64,000 nt of DNA. Origin: Acidimicrobiales bacterium (GTDB taxonomy: Bacteria > Actinomycetota > Acidimicrobiia > Acidimicrobiales > DATDAH01). A program made the translations under genes and the position numbers. The notes below the pieces were generated by a model, which searched no databases, was not told the DNA's origin, and saw only the letters and a list, made by a program, of their open reading frames with translations. Below are positions 24,128 through 32,280 of the stretch, piece after piece (position 1 is the first letter of the stretch; each line of letters opens with the position of its first letter). Location of the stretch: positions 1-64,000 of the forward strand of contig JAEUJM010000019.1 in the NCBI GenBank assembly GCA_016794585.1, written 5' to 3'.

Positions 24128-25861
24128 TCAACCCGCCCGCACGATGCGCAGGCCCACGCGGGCCAGCACCTCGGGGATGTCCCGGATGGCCTCGCGGTCG
24201 TACTCCTGGATCTCCGGCGGGACCTTGTTCCACGGCACCATGTAGGGCGACGTCTTCACGACCGGATCCTTCGGACCCGGTGCGTAACGCCAACCGTTGC
24301 GGGCCATGTCGGCGGTCCATCGGTCGTGCTCGGCCGGAGCGAGACCGTCCACCTCGGCGGCCGTGAACTCGAAGCCGCCGGTGTCGCCGAACCGAGCCGG
24401 CACCAGCTCGCATCCGACGAGGCGGAGCTTCACGCCGATGTGGCGGGCGAGGTCGCGGTTGGACTCGCGGAGCGACTCCTCGAGCTCCTCCCAGGGCACG
24501 GTCGAGGGGTTCGACGAGGGGTCCTGACCCTCGGCGAGGCGCCGCGACACGTAGTGGCCGTGGAAGGCGCGCGCCAGCGTCTCCATCGCCGAGTCCTCGA
24601 TCTGACCCCGGTTGCACAGCGCCGCCACAAGCGCGACGACCTGGAGGCGTTCGCCGGCCTTCTCGACCTCGCCGAGCAGACCGGTCAGCGCCGCCGTGCG
24701 GGTCAGGCACGCCACCACCTGCACGCCTGCGGGGAGTTGGGCGTCGAGCGACAGCGCCGTCGCGAGCGTGGCCTCGTCGGTGTCCAGGCGCACGTAGACG
24801 TCTCGGACCGCGTCGACACCCTCGACCGCATCGACCCGGAACTCGTGCGCGTCGACGTCGGCGGCGCCGATCCGCAGTCGGTCGCCGAGGTCGCCCAGCT
24901 GCCACGCCACCTCGGCGAGCTCGGCCTCCGCCCCCTTCCCCACGAGGGTCACCGACACCGCCCCCTCTGCGACCCCGCGATCCTCACCCGCGAGCGCCAG
25001 CTTCGCGAGGAACCCGTCCCAGAGGTCGTCGACGCCGACGAGCCAGATCGAACCGCTCCGTCCGCCGTCGAGGTGTGGTGGGTAGCGGTCGAGCAGCAGC
25101 TGGGCCCCGCTCACGGACAGGGAGAAGAAGTCGATCCGGGCCCCGGGCGCGTCAGAGCGTCGGAACTGGCGCAGCCGAAGCAGGTTCGCGAGGTCGCCGT
25201 CCTCGATGTGCACCAGGCAGCGCAGCACCGAGCCCTGCCGGCCCGCCGACAGCTCCATCGCCCGCACGGCGACCGCCGCGTTCACGTCGTCGCTCGGGCC
25301 GACCGCGACGAGGTCGCGCGCCCGGTCGACGCCGGCGGCCACCAGCACGTCGGGGTCACGGGCGTCGCCGGTCATGGTGTGGATGCCCAGCCGCCGGCAC
25401 GCCTCGAGGTTGGTGCCCTTCGGCTCGAGGTCGATCACCAGCACGGACGCGCCTTGGGTGCGAGCCGACTCCGCGAAGCCGAATCCCTTGTCGCCGAGAC
25501 CGACCACGATGACGTGGCCCTTCAGGAACCCGGCCCGCATGGCCATGAGCCGGTCGTGGAAGGCGGCGTAGAGGCCGAACAACGCGGTGAAGCCGAGGGC
25601 GAGCGGCAGCAGGAAGCGGGCGACGCCGAGGTACCAGTTGTTGGTGGTCGAGGGCCCGCTCCAGAACGTGACCATCCCGAAGTCGGCGTACACGACGTCG
25701 ACCCAGCCCCAGGTGGGCTCCTGCTTGCGCCACCCGATGAGCCCGAGCCCCGCGCCGACCACGATGAGCGCACCGAGGAGCAGCCACTGGTGGCGACGCA
25801 GCCACCGCAGCACCGGATCACCACGTCGTACCTTCGGCACCTCCGCCGGCGTCGTCGTCAC
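24128..25861 (-). CDS. Membrane protein with TrkA-N (RCK-like) Rossmann domain and C-terminal RyR domain
   Basis: A 577-residue protein. Two N-terminal hydrophobic helices (about 26-44 and 78-99) flank an aromatic stretch (VYADFGMVTFWSGPSTTNNW) that could be a pore or extracytoplasmic loop. From 115 a TrkA-N fold begins HVIVVGLGDKGFGF with strand-2 acid VLVIDLEPKG, a probable NAD(H)-binding site. A second Rossmann-like region follows from about 285 (SIWLVGVDDLWDGFL, VSVTLVGKG). The last 67 residues match the ryanodine-receptor RyR repeat: EHDRWTADMARNGWRY, DPVVKTSP, YMVPW, EIQEYDREAIRDIPEVL. RyR domains are also found in predicted prokaryotic conflict systems. GTG start at 25861 with GGGAGGGGG upstream. 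First gene of an operon with the patatin; a ligand-gated channel or NAD sensor is inferred. Confidence 0.83.
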   Translation of the reverse strand: MTTTPAEVPKVRRGDPVLRWLRRHQWLLLGALIVVGAGLGLIGWRKQEPTWGWVDVVYADFGMVTFWSGPSTTNNWYLGVARFLLPLALGFTALFGLYAAFHDRLMAMRAGFLKGHVIVVGLGDKGFGFAESARTQGASVLVIDLEPKGTNLEACRRLGIHTMTGDARDPDVLVAAGVDRARDLVAVGPSDDVNAAVAVRAMELSAGRQGSVLRCLVHIEDGDLANLLRLRQFRRSDAPGARIDFFSLSVSGAQLLLDRYPPHLDGGRSGSIWLVGVDDLWDGFLAKLALAGEDRGVAEGAVSVTLVGKGAEAELAEVAWQLGDLGDRLRIGAADVDAHEFRVDAVEGVDAVRDVYVRLDTDEATLATALSLDAQLPAGVQVVACLTRTAALTGLLGEVEKAGERLQVVALVAALCNRGQIEDSAMETLARAFHGHYVSRRLAEGQDPSSNPSTVPWEELEESLRESNRDLARHIGVKLRLVGCELVPARFGDTGGFEFTAAEVDGLAPAEHDRWTADMARNGWRYAPGPKDPVVKTSPYMVPWNKVPPEIQEYDREAIRDIPEVLARVGLRIVRAG

Positions 25862-25907
25862 CCGCTGCCCCCTCCCGTCGTTCGGGCCAGCGTAAACGCC
25901 GCCCTGT

Positions 25908-27950
25908 TCAGGCGGAGCGCCGGCGGCCGCCGCGACCCTGGACGAGGGCCCGGCGCTGCTCGATGAAGTCGACCAGGACGTAGTCGCCGAGGGTGTCGGG
26001 GCTGGTGAAGAAGGCCCGGCCCTTGTTCAGGCGGGTGAGCTGCTCGATGAAGTGCTTGAGGCCGCGGTCGGCGTCGAGCATGAAGGTGTTGATGCGGATG
26101 CCCTCGCGGGTGAGGCGGGCGACCTCGGTGAGGGTGGCGTCGACGGTCTCGCGCACTGGCGGGTAGTTGAAGAACACCTCGCCGTTCTCGCGCAGGTGGG
26201 CGGTGGGCTCACCGTCGGTGATCATGATGATCTGCTTCGTACCGGTCTGGCGGGCGAGCTTGCGACGGGCGATCTGGAAGCCGTGCTGCATGTTGGTGCC
26301 GTAGACGAAGTCCCACGACACCTCGGGCAGCTGCTCGGGGGTGAGGTCGCGGGCGATCTCGCTGAAGCCCACGAGCCCCAGGTAGTCGCGGGGGTAGTTG
26401 GTGGAGATCAGCGAGTGCAGGGCCATGGCCACCTTCTTGGCGGCCAGGAAGTTGTCCCGCATGGGCATCGAGAGGGAGAGGTCGATCATCAGCACGGTGC
26501 TGGTGCGCACCAGGTGCTCGGTCTCCTCGACCTCGAAGTCGTCGGGGGTGAGGCGCACCGGCGTGCCGCCGCCGGTGCGGCGGATGGCGTTGCGGACCGT
26601 GCGCTCGATGCTCAGGTTGAAGGGGTCACCGAACTCGTAGGGCTTGGTGTCGTAGGTGCGCTCGTGGCCCGTGCCCTTGCGCTCGAGCTCGTGGCGGCCC
26701 ATCTGACTGCGGGACAGGTGCTTGAACAGGTCGTTGAGGGCGTTGGCGCCGACGCGGCGCAGGCCCCGGGGCGTGAGCTCGAGGCGACCCTCCTTGTTCT
26801 CGACCAGACCCGCCTCCTCGAGCATGCGGGCCAGCTCCTGGATGCGCTCGAGGCTCTCGGCCGACTGCTCGCCGAGCAGGTCGCGCACCTTGTCGATGTC
26901 GGCCTCGGCGAGTGCGCCGGGGTTGGTGGCGCCCCGCAGCAGGTTCTCGAGCTGGTCGATGTCGCCCAGCTCTCCCATCATCTCGGCCGCCTCGGCGAAG
27001 CCGAGTGGGTCCTGGCCGCTGAAGTTGTACTGCTTGTCCCAGCCGGCGTTGGGGAACGCGTTGCGCAGGTTCTCGGCCAGTTGGTCGGCCTGCCAGCGCA
27101 GGTCCATGTCCTCGAGCAACTGCTCGGACAGGCTCTGGAGCTGCGCCCGCTGCTCGGGCGTCATCGAGTTGAGCATCGCCTGCATGGCCGCCATGCGCTG
27201 GGCCATCACCTCGAGCAGCTCGTCGAGGGTCTCGGGGTTCTCGGGGAAGAAGTCGCCGAAGCGCTCCATGAACCCCTCGAAGTCGGGCGTCTCGCCGCGC
27301 TCGCGCTGCTCGAGCATCTGGTTGAGCTCGGCCATCATGTCCTTCATGCGGGCCATGTCCTCGGGGGACATGTCGTTCATGGCCCCGGTCATCTGGTCCA
27401 CGTAGCGCTGCATGAGCTGCTGGCGCAGCTGGTCGACCAGCTCGTCGAAGCGCTCACGGGCCTCTGACGACGTGAACTCGTACTCCTGGAGCTCACGGAC
27501 CTGGCCGGCGAGGTCGGGGGGGAGCATGTCGAGCTGGAGGTTGCGCTCCATGGCGACCTGGTCGGTGAGCTCCTGGCGGCGGGCGTCGCCCGACTCGCGG
27601 GCCTCGCGCTGGAGGTCCTCGATGCCGCCCCGCTCCATCTCGACGACCTCGCGCAGCTCTTCGGCGATGTCGTCGTAGACGCCCCCGAGGTCATGCTGCT
27701 CGAGGGTCTCCTTGCGGCGCCGGCGCAGCTTCTCGAGCATGTCGCGCACGCCCTCCATGCGCTCGCCGTTGCGGTCGCGGAACCCGGACTGCATCATCCG
27801 CCGCAGCGCGGCGTTGAGGTCGCCGTGGTAGAGCAGGTCGTCGGTGATCTCGGAGAACACGTCGTCGGCGTCGAGCTCGAAGCCCACCTGGGTGCCGTCC
27901 CACCGCGAGTAGGCGAAGCGGGGAGCGGGGGCCTTGCGCCGGCGGAGCAC
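25908..27950 (-). CDS. von Willebrand A domain protein, CoxE/ChlD-like
   Basis: A 680-residue soluble protein. The first ~360 residues are long, charged and Met/Glu/Leu-rich, probably coiled-coil (REVVEMERGGIEDLQRE, MARMKDMMAELNQMLEQRE). The C-terminal vWA domain holds VLMIDLSLSMPMRD, a metal site with Asp500, then DYLGLVGFSE and IIMITDGEPTAH. This architecture usually partners a MoxR/ChlI-type AAA+ ATPase, and such a gene lies 6 kb away at 33662-35065 on the same strand. Start is a GTG at 27950, 6 nt after a TAGCCT box. It is 46 bp upstream-adjacent to the TrkA-N/RyR gene on the same strand, so read-through into that operon is possible. Confidence 0.88.
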   Translation of the reverse strand: MLRRRKAPAPRFAYSRWDGTQVGFELDADDVFSEITDDLLYHGDLNAALRRMMQSGFRDRNGERMEGVRDMLEKLRRRRKETLEQHDLGGVYDDIAEELREVVEMERGGIEDLQREARESGDARRQELTDQVAMERNLQLDMLPPDLAGQVRELQEYEFTSSEARERFDELVDQLRQQLMQRYVDQMTGAMNDMSPEDMARMKDMMAELNQMLEQRERGETPDFEGFMERFGDFFPENPETLDELLEVMAQRMAAMQAMLNSMTPEQRAQLQSLSEQLLEDMDLRWQADQLAENLRNAFPNAGWDKQYNFSGQDPLGFAEAAEMMGELGDIDQLENLLRGATNPGALAEADIDKVRDLLGEQSAESLERIQELARMLEEAGLVENKEGRLELTPRGLRRVGANALNDLFKHLSRSQMGRHELERKGTGHERTYDTKPYEFGDPFNLSIERTVRNAIRRTGGGTPVRLTPDDFEVEETEHLVRTSTVLMIDLSLSMPMRDNFLAAKKVAMALHSLISTNYPRDYLGLVGFSEIARDLTPEQLPEVSWDFVYGTNMQHGFQIARRKLARQTGTKQIIMITDGEPTAHLRENGEVFFNYPPVRETVDATLTEVARLTREGIRINTFMLDADRGLKHFIEQLTRLNKGRAFFTSPDTLGDYVLVDFIEQRRALVQGRGGRRRSA

Positions 27951-27956
27951 GTCCCG

Positions 27957-27962
27957 AGGCTA
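27957..27962 (-). promoter_or_regulatory. -10 element TAGCCT, leaderless start
   Basis: TAGCCT on the minus strand ends 6 nt before the GTG at 27950. Confidence 0.55.
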
Positions 27963-28090
27963 CCCGTCACCCTTCGGCGCCGTACGGCCGGGTGGGCACC
28001 CGAGCCATCGCCGCGAACGGTCACCGGACCTCGCTGCCCTGGGCGCCGGATCCGGGGCACCGGATCGGGGTCAGGACGGAAGGGGCGGTG

Positions 28091-29101
28091 TCAGCCCACG
28101 TGGTCGCGGAGCCAGGCGAGGACCTCGGGGGCGAGGGCCTCGCCGTCGGCGCTCAGCGAGCCGTCCTCGTCGAGGTCGAAGGCATGGCCCTCGCCGGGGA
28201 GGATTCGGGTGGTGACGTCGACGCCCGCAGCGCCAAGGGCGGCGCCGAAGCGCTCGCTCTGCTCGGCCGCCACGAGGCCGTCGTCGGCGCCGTGCACCAA
28301 CAGGGCAGGGGCGACGGCGCCGGCGGCCAACTCGGTGGAGTCGGCTCGCTGCCAGCGGCCCAGCACGAGCGGGTCCGCGCTGTCCTCGGGGCCCCCGTAG
28401 TAGCGCTCCTCGTCGAACTGGAGGCCGGTGTAGTAGCCGTAGAAGCCGATGAAGCCATCGATGGCATCGGACGTCCCGGGCCAGAGCTCGGTGTCCTGGT
28501 AGTACGGGTCGTCGGGCGTCACCTCGATCTGGCCGCCGAGGCGGGCGCCGGCCGAGATGCCGTGCACGACGATGTGATCGGCGGCCACGCCGTGGTCGGG
28601 ACCCTCGCCCCGCAGCCACTGGACCGCGGCCTTCACGTCCTGCTCGGGCTCGGGGTAGACGGGCGAACGGGTCGTTTCGTCGAAGATCAGGTAGTCGGTC
28701 GAGAGGGTGGCGTAGCCGGCGTCGCGGTACACCTCGGCCCACGCCCGCATGTCGCTGCGCTCGCCGCCGAAGCCGCCGCCGCCGTGGACCAGGACGATGG
28801 CGGTGTCGTTGACCACGCCCTCGGGCACGCACAGGTCTCCCTCGTACTGGTCGGCCGCGTCGGGCGGGGACACGACGACCGTCTCGCACCCGTCCGGCAG
28901 CGGCGATGAGGTGGTGGTGACCCCGAAGGCATCGCCGGACGGCTCGGCGTCGGCACCCTCCTCGGTCGGCTCGGCCGCCGTGCCGCTCGACGAGTCGGGC
29001 GCCATCACCCGGGCCACGACGACCACGAGGCCGGCGAGGCAGACCAGGCCCAGGACCGTCGGCAGCCACCGGGAGACCCGGCCTCTGGTGTGGCGTGCCA
29101 T
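28091..29101 (-). CDS. Alpha/beta-hydrolase (carboxylesterase-type), membrane anchored
   Basis: A 336-residue protein. A basic N-terminus and one hydrophobic helix (12-33) anchor or export it; an Asp/Glu/Ser-rich spacer follows. The hydrolase domain has an HGGGG oxyanion motif (106-110), the nucleophile elbow HGISAG (Ser183), a late HGADDG aspartate loop and GEGHAF histidine, so the triad is complete. It resembles hormone-sensitive-lipase/BD-FAE-like esterases that remove acyl groups from small esters or polysaccharides. The ATG at 29101 lies 6 nt after TAGCCT. Substrate unknown. Confidence 0.85.
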   Translation of the reverse strand: MARHTRGRVSRWLPTVLGLVCLAGLVVVVARVMAPDSSSGTAAEPTEEGADAEPSGDAFGVTTTSSPLPDGCETVVVSPPDAADQYEGDLCVPEGVVNDTAIVLVHGGGGFGGERSDMRAWAEVYRDAGYATLSTDYLIFDETTRSPVYPEPEQDVKAAVQWLRGEGPDHGVAADHIVVHGISAGARLGGQIEVTPDDPYYQDTELWPGTSDAIDGFIGFYGYYTGLQFDEERYYGGPEDSADPLVLGRWQRADSTELAAGAVAPALLVHGADDGLVAAEQSERFGAALGAAGVDVTTRILPGEGHAFDLDEDGSLSADGEALAPEVLAWLRDHVG

Positions 29102-29107
29102 GTCCGG

Positions 29108-29113
29108 AGGCTA
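29108..29113 (-). promoter_or_regulatory. -10 element TAGCCT, leaderless start
   Basis: TAGCCT on the minus strand is separated by 6 nt from the ATG at 29101. Confidence 0.6.
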
Positions 29114-29180
29114 CGCGGGCGACGGGCCTGCGCCCGGTCAGACCCGAGCGCCCCCATGGTCGGCGTGATCACATATCTGT

Positions 29181-29186
29181 TATCGT
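29181..29186 (+). promoter_or_regulatory. -10 element TATCGT, leaderless start
   Basis: TATCGT precedes the GTG at 29193 by 6 nt. The A+T-rich stretch ACATATCTGTTATCG around it could also be the antitoxin operator. Confidence 0.55.
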
Positions 29187-29192
29187 TCAGGT

Positions 29193-29762
29193 GTGCCCGC
29201 AAGCTCGTTCCTCCACGCCGCCCGCACCAGCCGCGGCTGGTCGCAGCGTGAGCTCGCCCGCCGCTGCGGCGTCGCCCAGCCCTCCCTGTCCGACATCGAG
29301 ACCGGTGACCGCGACACGACCGTGGCCAAGCTCGAGCAGATTCTGCGCGCCACCGGGCACCGCCTCGTGTCGATCCCCACCACCCGCCCGACGGTCGCCG
29401 AATGGGCCCTCGCATTGCGCGACGAGGCCGACCGACCCGCGGTCGTGAACAAGTCGCTGGTCGAGTTCAGCAACGATCTCCGTGGTGCGGAGCCGACGAC
29501 CGCCATTGCGTTGACCATCGCCGCCCCGGAGACCACGAACGACCAACGCGTCGACGCCGCATTGGCGGCCATCGTCGATCACTCGTTGGTCCAACGGGGC
29601 CTGCCCACGCCCACCTGGGTCGACGAGCCGTCTCGGTTCTCCTCGGTCGAGTGGGACCTGATCGAGCACCCCGACCTTCGCCTCGCGGCACGGGCAACGG
29701 TTCCGCGGGCCTTCGCGCGACGAAACGTGTACATCCCGCGCGAGTTCTTCGACAGCGTCTGA
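29193..29762 (+). CDS. XRE-family helix-turn-helix protein, probable antitoxin
   Basis: A 189-residue protein. Residues 5-60 are an XRE helix-turn-helix: ARTSRGWSQRELARRCGV then AQPSLSDIETGDRD. The remaining 130 residues are an alpha/beta domain of unknown type ending VYIPREFFDSV. One base after its stop begins a nucleotidyltransferase-like gene (29764), the arrangement of HTH/nucleotidyltransferase toxin-antitoxin or abortive-infection pairs. GTG 29193 is supported by a -10 box 6 nt upstream; autoregulation is expected for such antitoxins but not shown. Confidence 0.8.
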   Translation: MPASSFLHAARTSRGWSQRELARRCGVAQPSLSDIETGDRDTTVAKLEQILRATGHRLVSIPTTRPTVAEWALALRDEADRPAVVNKSLVEFSNDLRGAEPTTAIALTIAAPETTNDQRVDAALAAIVDHSLVQRGLPTPTWVDEPSRFSSVEWDLIEHPDLRLAARATVPRAFARRNVYIPREFFDSV

Positions 29763-29763
29763 C

Positions 29764-30371
29764 ATGACCGACCGCACGCGACTGTTCGACGCCGCGGAAG
29801 TCCGATCGCTGCTGACCGCAGTCGCCCGTCGACTTGATGGCCTCGGGGTCCCCGCCCGGATCTACCTCCTCGGCGGCGCTGCTCTCGCCCTCTGCCACTA
29901 CGACCACCACGAGCGCGCGCTGACTCGAGACATCGACGCGTGGTACGTCCCCGGCCCCGAGATCGATCGAGTCGTGCACGAGTTCGCCGAGCAGCGAGAC
30001 CTGCCTCCCGATTGGCTCAACGCCGGCGCTGCGCAGTTCGTCCCCGCGCACGGGCTACCTCCGGGAGTGCCATTCCTCGAAGCAGGTTCGGTGGTGATCG
30101 AAGTCGCTCCGGCTCGGTTGCTCCTGGCCATGAAGCTCCAGCCGCGAGGCCGGGTCGAGACGACGACGACATCGCGATCCTGCTCCGTCGGTGCGACGTG
30201 CGATCAGTCGACGCCGCCCAGGCAGTGCTCGACGACGTGTTCGACGGAGAGGAACGGTTCAAGCCATGGGCTCGCCTCGTGGTCGAGGCCGCCCTCGGCG
30301 AGTACACGGTGACCACGGCCATCCCGCCGTTCACGCTGCCCGCCGTCGATGAGTCAGGATCCACCCCATGA
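29764..30371 (+). pseudogene. DUF6036/AbiEii-like nucleotidyltransferase gene with a -1 frameshift
   Basis: The first frame (ATG 29764, stop at 30312) reads as a nucleotidyltransferase: IYLLGGAALALCHYDHHERALTRDIDAW contains the GG and the acidic DID motif, and LLLAMKLQ ends the core. After about base 30141 that frame turns into Thr/Ser/Arg nonsense. The zero frame instead continues AARPGRDDDDIAILLRR, then VDAAQAVLDDVFDGEERF, the expected C-terminal half, and stops at 30371. One base seems lost in CTCCAGCCGCG (GG to G). The restored stop overlaps the next ATG as ATGA, strong evidence that the second frame is the genuine end. It is the likely toxin of the upstream HTH gene. Truncation by mutation, a sequencing error or recoding remain possible. 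Confidence 0.72.
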
Positions 30372-31597
30372 CCTGGGACGCCGGCAGCCAAGACCGCTTC
30401 TGGTGGGGGACCGCCGCCTCGTCCACCCAGGCCGAGGGGGCCGCGCCCCGCGCCGACTGGGCCCGGTGGGAGCGGCTCGGGCGGGCGCCGGCGTCGCGTG
30501 ACGGCAACGGCTTCGCCACCAACTACCGCGACGACTTCGCCCTGCTCGCCGATGCCGGCCTCACCCACCACCGCCTGTCGATCGAGTGGGCCCGCCTCGA
30601 GCCCGAGCCCGGCAAGTGGGACCGCGACGCCGTCGAGCACTACCGGTCGATGCTCGAGGCCGCCAACGACGCCGGCCTGTCGGTGTGGGTGTGCCTCCAC
30701 CACTTCTCGCTCCCGGGCTGGTTCTCGGACGACCTCGGCGGCTTCGTCGACGACAAGGCCCGCCGCTACCACTGGCCCCGCCATGTCGACCGGGTGGCCG
30801 AGACCTTCGGCGACCTGGTGTTCGGCTGGAAGCCCATCAACGAACCGGTGGCCTACGCCTCGCTGGGGTGGCTCGACGGGACGTTCCCTCCCGGCCGACG
30901 TGACCCCGAGAAGTTCTTCGACGCCTTGCGGGCGGTGCACCTGGCCAACCACGAGGCGTGGCTGCTGCTCAAGGGCGGCGACCAGCCCGTGGCCACCGTC
31001 TACAACCTGGCGCCGGTCGTGCCCCGCTCCACCGAACCCCACGTCACCGCCCTCGCCGACACCGTCGACGAGGCCCTGTGGGGGTGGATCAGCGCCCTGC
31101 GCGACGGATTGCTGCGCACGCCCGGCCGCGCCGACGTCGAGATCCCCGAGATGGCCGGCTCGTTCGACCTCGTCGGCTTCTCCTACTACTCGGCCTACGG
31201 GATCGCCGACGATGCCGACAACCCGTTCGTCCCCTATCCCGCCGACGCCCGCGTCGGGCCCCTCGGCTACGCCCCGTGGAGCGAGGGCCTCGGCATCGTC
31301 CTGCGTCGCCTCGCCGACGAGCTGCCTGGCCGGCCGCTGCTGATCGCCGAGCACGGCGTCGGCACCACCGACGACGAGTGGCGCGAGGAGGTGCTCCGGG
31401 CGTCCCTGGCCGAGGTCGCCTCCGCGGCGGCCGACGGGATCGACGTCCGGGGCTTCTTCCACTGGACGGGCATCGACAACTACGAGTGGCTCCACGGCTT
31501 CGACGTGCCCTTCGGGCTGTTCGATCGGAACCGCAAGCCCCGCGACTCGGCGGCGCTGGCCTCGGACTGGGCCACCCGCGACCTCCTCTCCCCGTAG
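30368..31597 (+). CDS. Glycoside hydrolase family 1 (beta-glucosidase type)
   Basis: A 409-residue cytosolic retaining beta-glycosidase. FWWGTAASSTQAEG is the family N-terminal signature. The acid/base glutamate is in PINEP (E159) and the nucleophile in LLIAEHG (E328; the usual ENG is EHG). HHFSLPGWF and the late FFHWTGIDNYEW also fit GH1. It is about 40 residues shorter than typical members. The ATG overlaps the restored stop of the nucleotidyltransferase gene by 4 bp. No sugar transporter lies next to it. A 28-bp palindrome follows the stop. Confidence 0.93.
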   Translation: MTWDAGSQDRFWWGTAASSTQAEGAAPRADWARWERLGRAPASRDGNGFATNYRDDFALLADAGLTHHRLSIEWARLEPEPGKWDRDAVEHYRSMLEAANDAGLSVWVCLHHFSLPGWFSDDLGGFVDDKARRYHWPRHVDRVAETFGDLVFGWKPINEPVAYASLGWLDGTFPPGRRDPEKFFDALRAVHLANHEAWLLLKGGDQPVATVYNLAPVVPRSTEPHVTALADTVDEALWGWISALRDGLLRTPGRADVEIPEMAGSFDLVGFSYYSAYGIADDADNPFVPYPADARVGPLGYAPWSEGLGIVLRRLADELPGRPLLIAEHGVGTTDDEWREEVLRASLAEVASAAADGIDVRGFFHWTGIDNYEWLHGFDVPFGLFDRNRKPRDSAALASDWATRDLLSP

Positions 31598-31623
31598 TCG
31601 AGGAGCCGGCCGCCCGGCGAAGT

Positions 31624-31651
31624 CGAGGCAATGGCGCGCGCCATTGCCTCG
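31624..31651. terminator. Perfect 28-bp palindrome, bidirectional terminator candidate
   Basis: Arms CGAGGCAATGGCGC and GCGCCATTGCCTCG are exact complements with no spacer. It lies between the convergent GH1 and DUF2510 genes, 27 bp after one stop and 14 bp from the other. There is no U-tract. Confidence 0.65.
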
Positions 31652-31664
31652 GGAACGGCTCCGC

Positions 31665-32240
31665 TCAGAGCGGGTCGGCGGAGACGGCGCCGGCGTCGCT
31701 GACCTGGTCGGTCCAGGTGGCGCCGTCCCAGTAGCGGTACTCGTGGCGGCCACCCGGGTCCGGGTGCCAGCCCGCCGGCGGGCCGGGGGGCGCGGTGGGG
31801 ACGCCGAGGGCGGGTCCGGGCACGCCGACGCCCGGGGCGAAGTGCGGCGCCGGTGACATCTGCCCGCGGGGACCCGGGGACATCTGCTGGGGTGCGTTCG
31901 GGGGCACACCGGGGAGGGGCCCCGACAGGCCGAGCTCGGCGTCGAGGGCGGCGAAGAAGCGGTTGATGTTCTTGTCGTTCTTGCCCCAGTCCACGAGGCC
32001 GAACTTCACCCCCGAGCGCATGCCCACCTGGATCACACCCGGCTCGAGTTGCCCCACCTGCAGGGCGATGTTCTCACCCCAAGACGCCAGCGACATCGAG
32101 GTCGAGAGGGTGATGGCGCCGGTGGCCGGGTCGGCGGCCTGCACGGCCATGTTGCAGCGGGCGGCCGCCCGGCAGGCGGCGTCGAAGACGGGGGCGTACT
32201 CGAGCTGGTAGGTGCGGGCGGCGTCCTTCGAGATGGCCAT
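31665..32240 (-). CDS. DUF2510 domain protein
   Basis: A 191-residue protein. Residues 1-110 form an uncharacterised alpha/beta region (YQLEYAPVFDAACRAAARC, LASWGENIALQVGQ, VGMRSGVKFGLVDWGKN). A Pro/Gly/Met-rich linker (115-155) leads to a C-terminal DUF2510 motif, PAGWHPDPGGRHEYRYWDG, then ATWTDQV. DUF2510 is a short actinobacterial motif often attached to membrane or export-linked proteins, with unknown role. The start could be 32240 or 32249 (MVAMAISK); no good ribosome site separates them. Confidence 0.75.
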   Translation of the reverse strand: MAISKDAARTYQLEYAPVFDAACRAAARCNMAVQAADPATGAITLSTSMSLASWGENIALQVGQLEPGVIQVGMRSGVKFGLVDWGKNDKNINRFFAALDAELGLSGPLPGVPPNAPQQMSPGPRGQMSPAPHFAPGVGVPGPALGVPTAPPGPPAGWHPDPGGRHEYRYWDGATWTDQVSDAGAVSADPL

Positions 32241-32280
32241 GGCCACCATCGTGCCGCGCGCCGCGGGGCGGTGCAGCCGT

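Noticed and set aside
22951-25861. CBASS system based on the patatin
   Set aside because: No CD-NTase, HORMA or Cap gene is present in the window, so only the effector family is shared.
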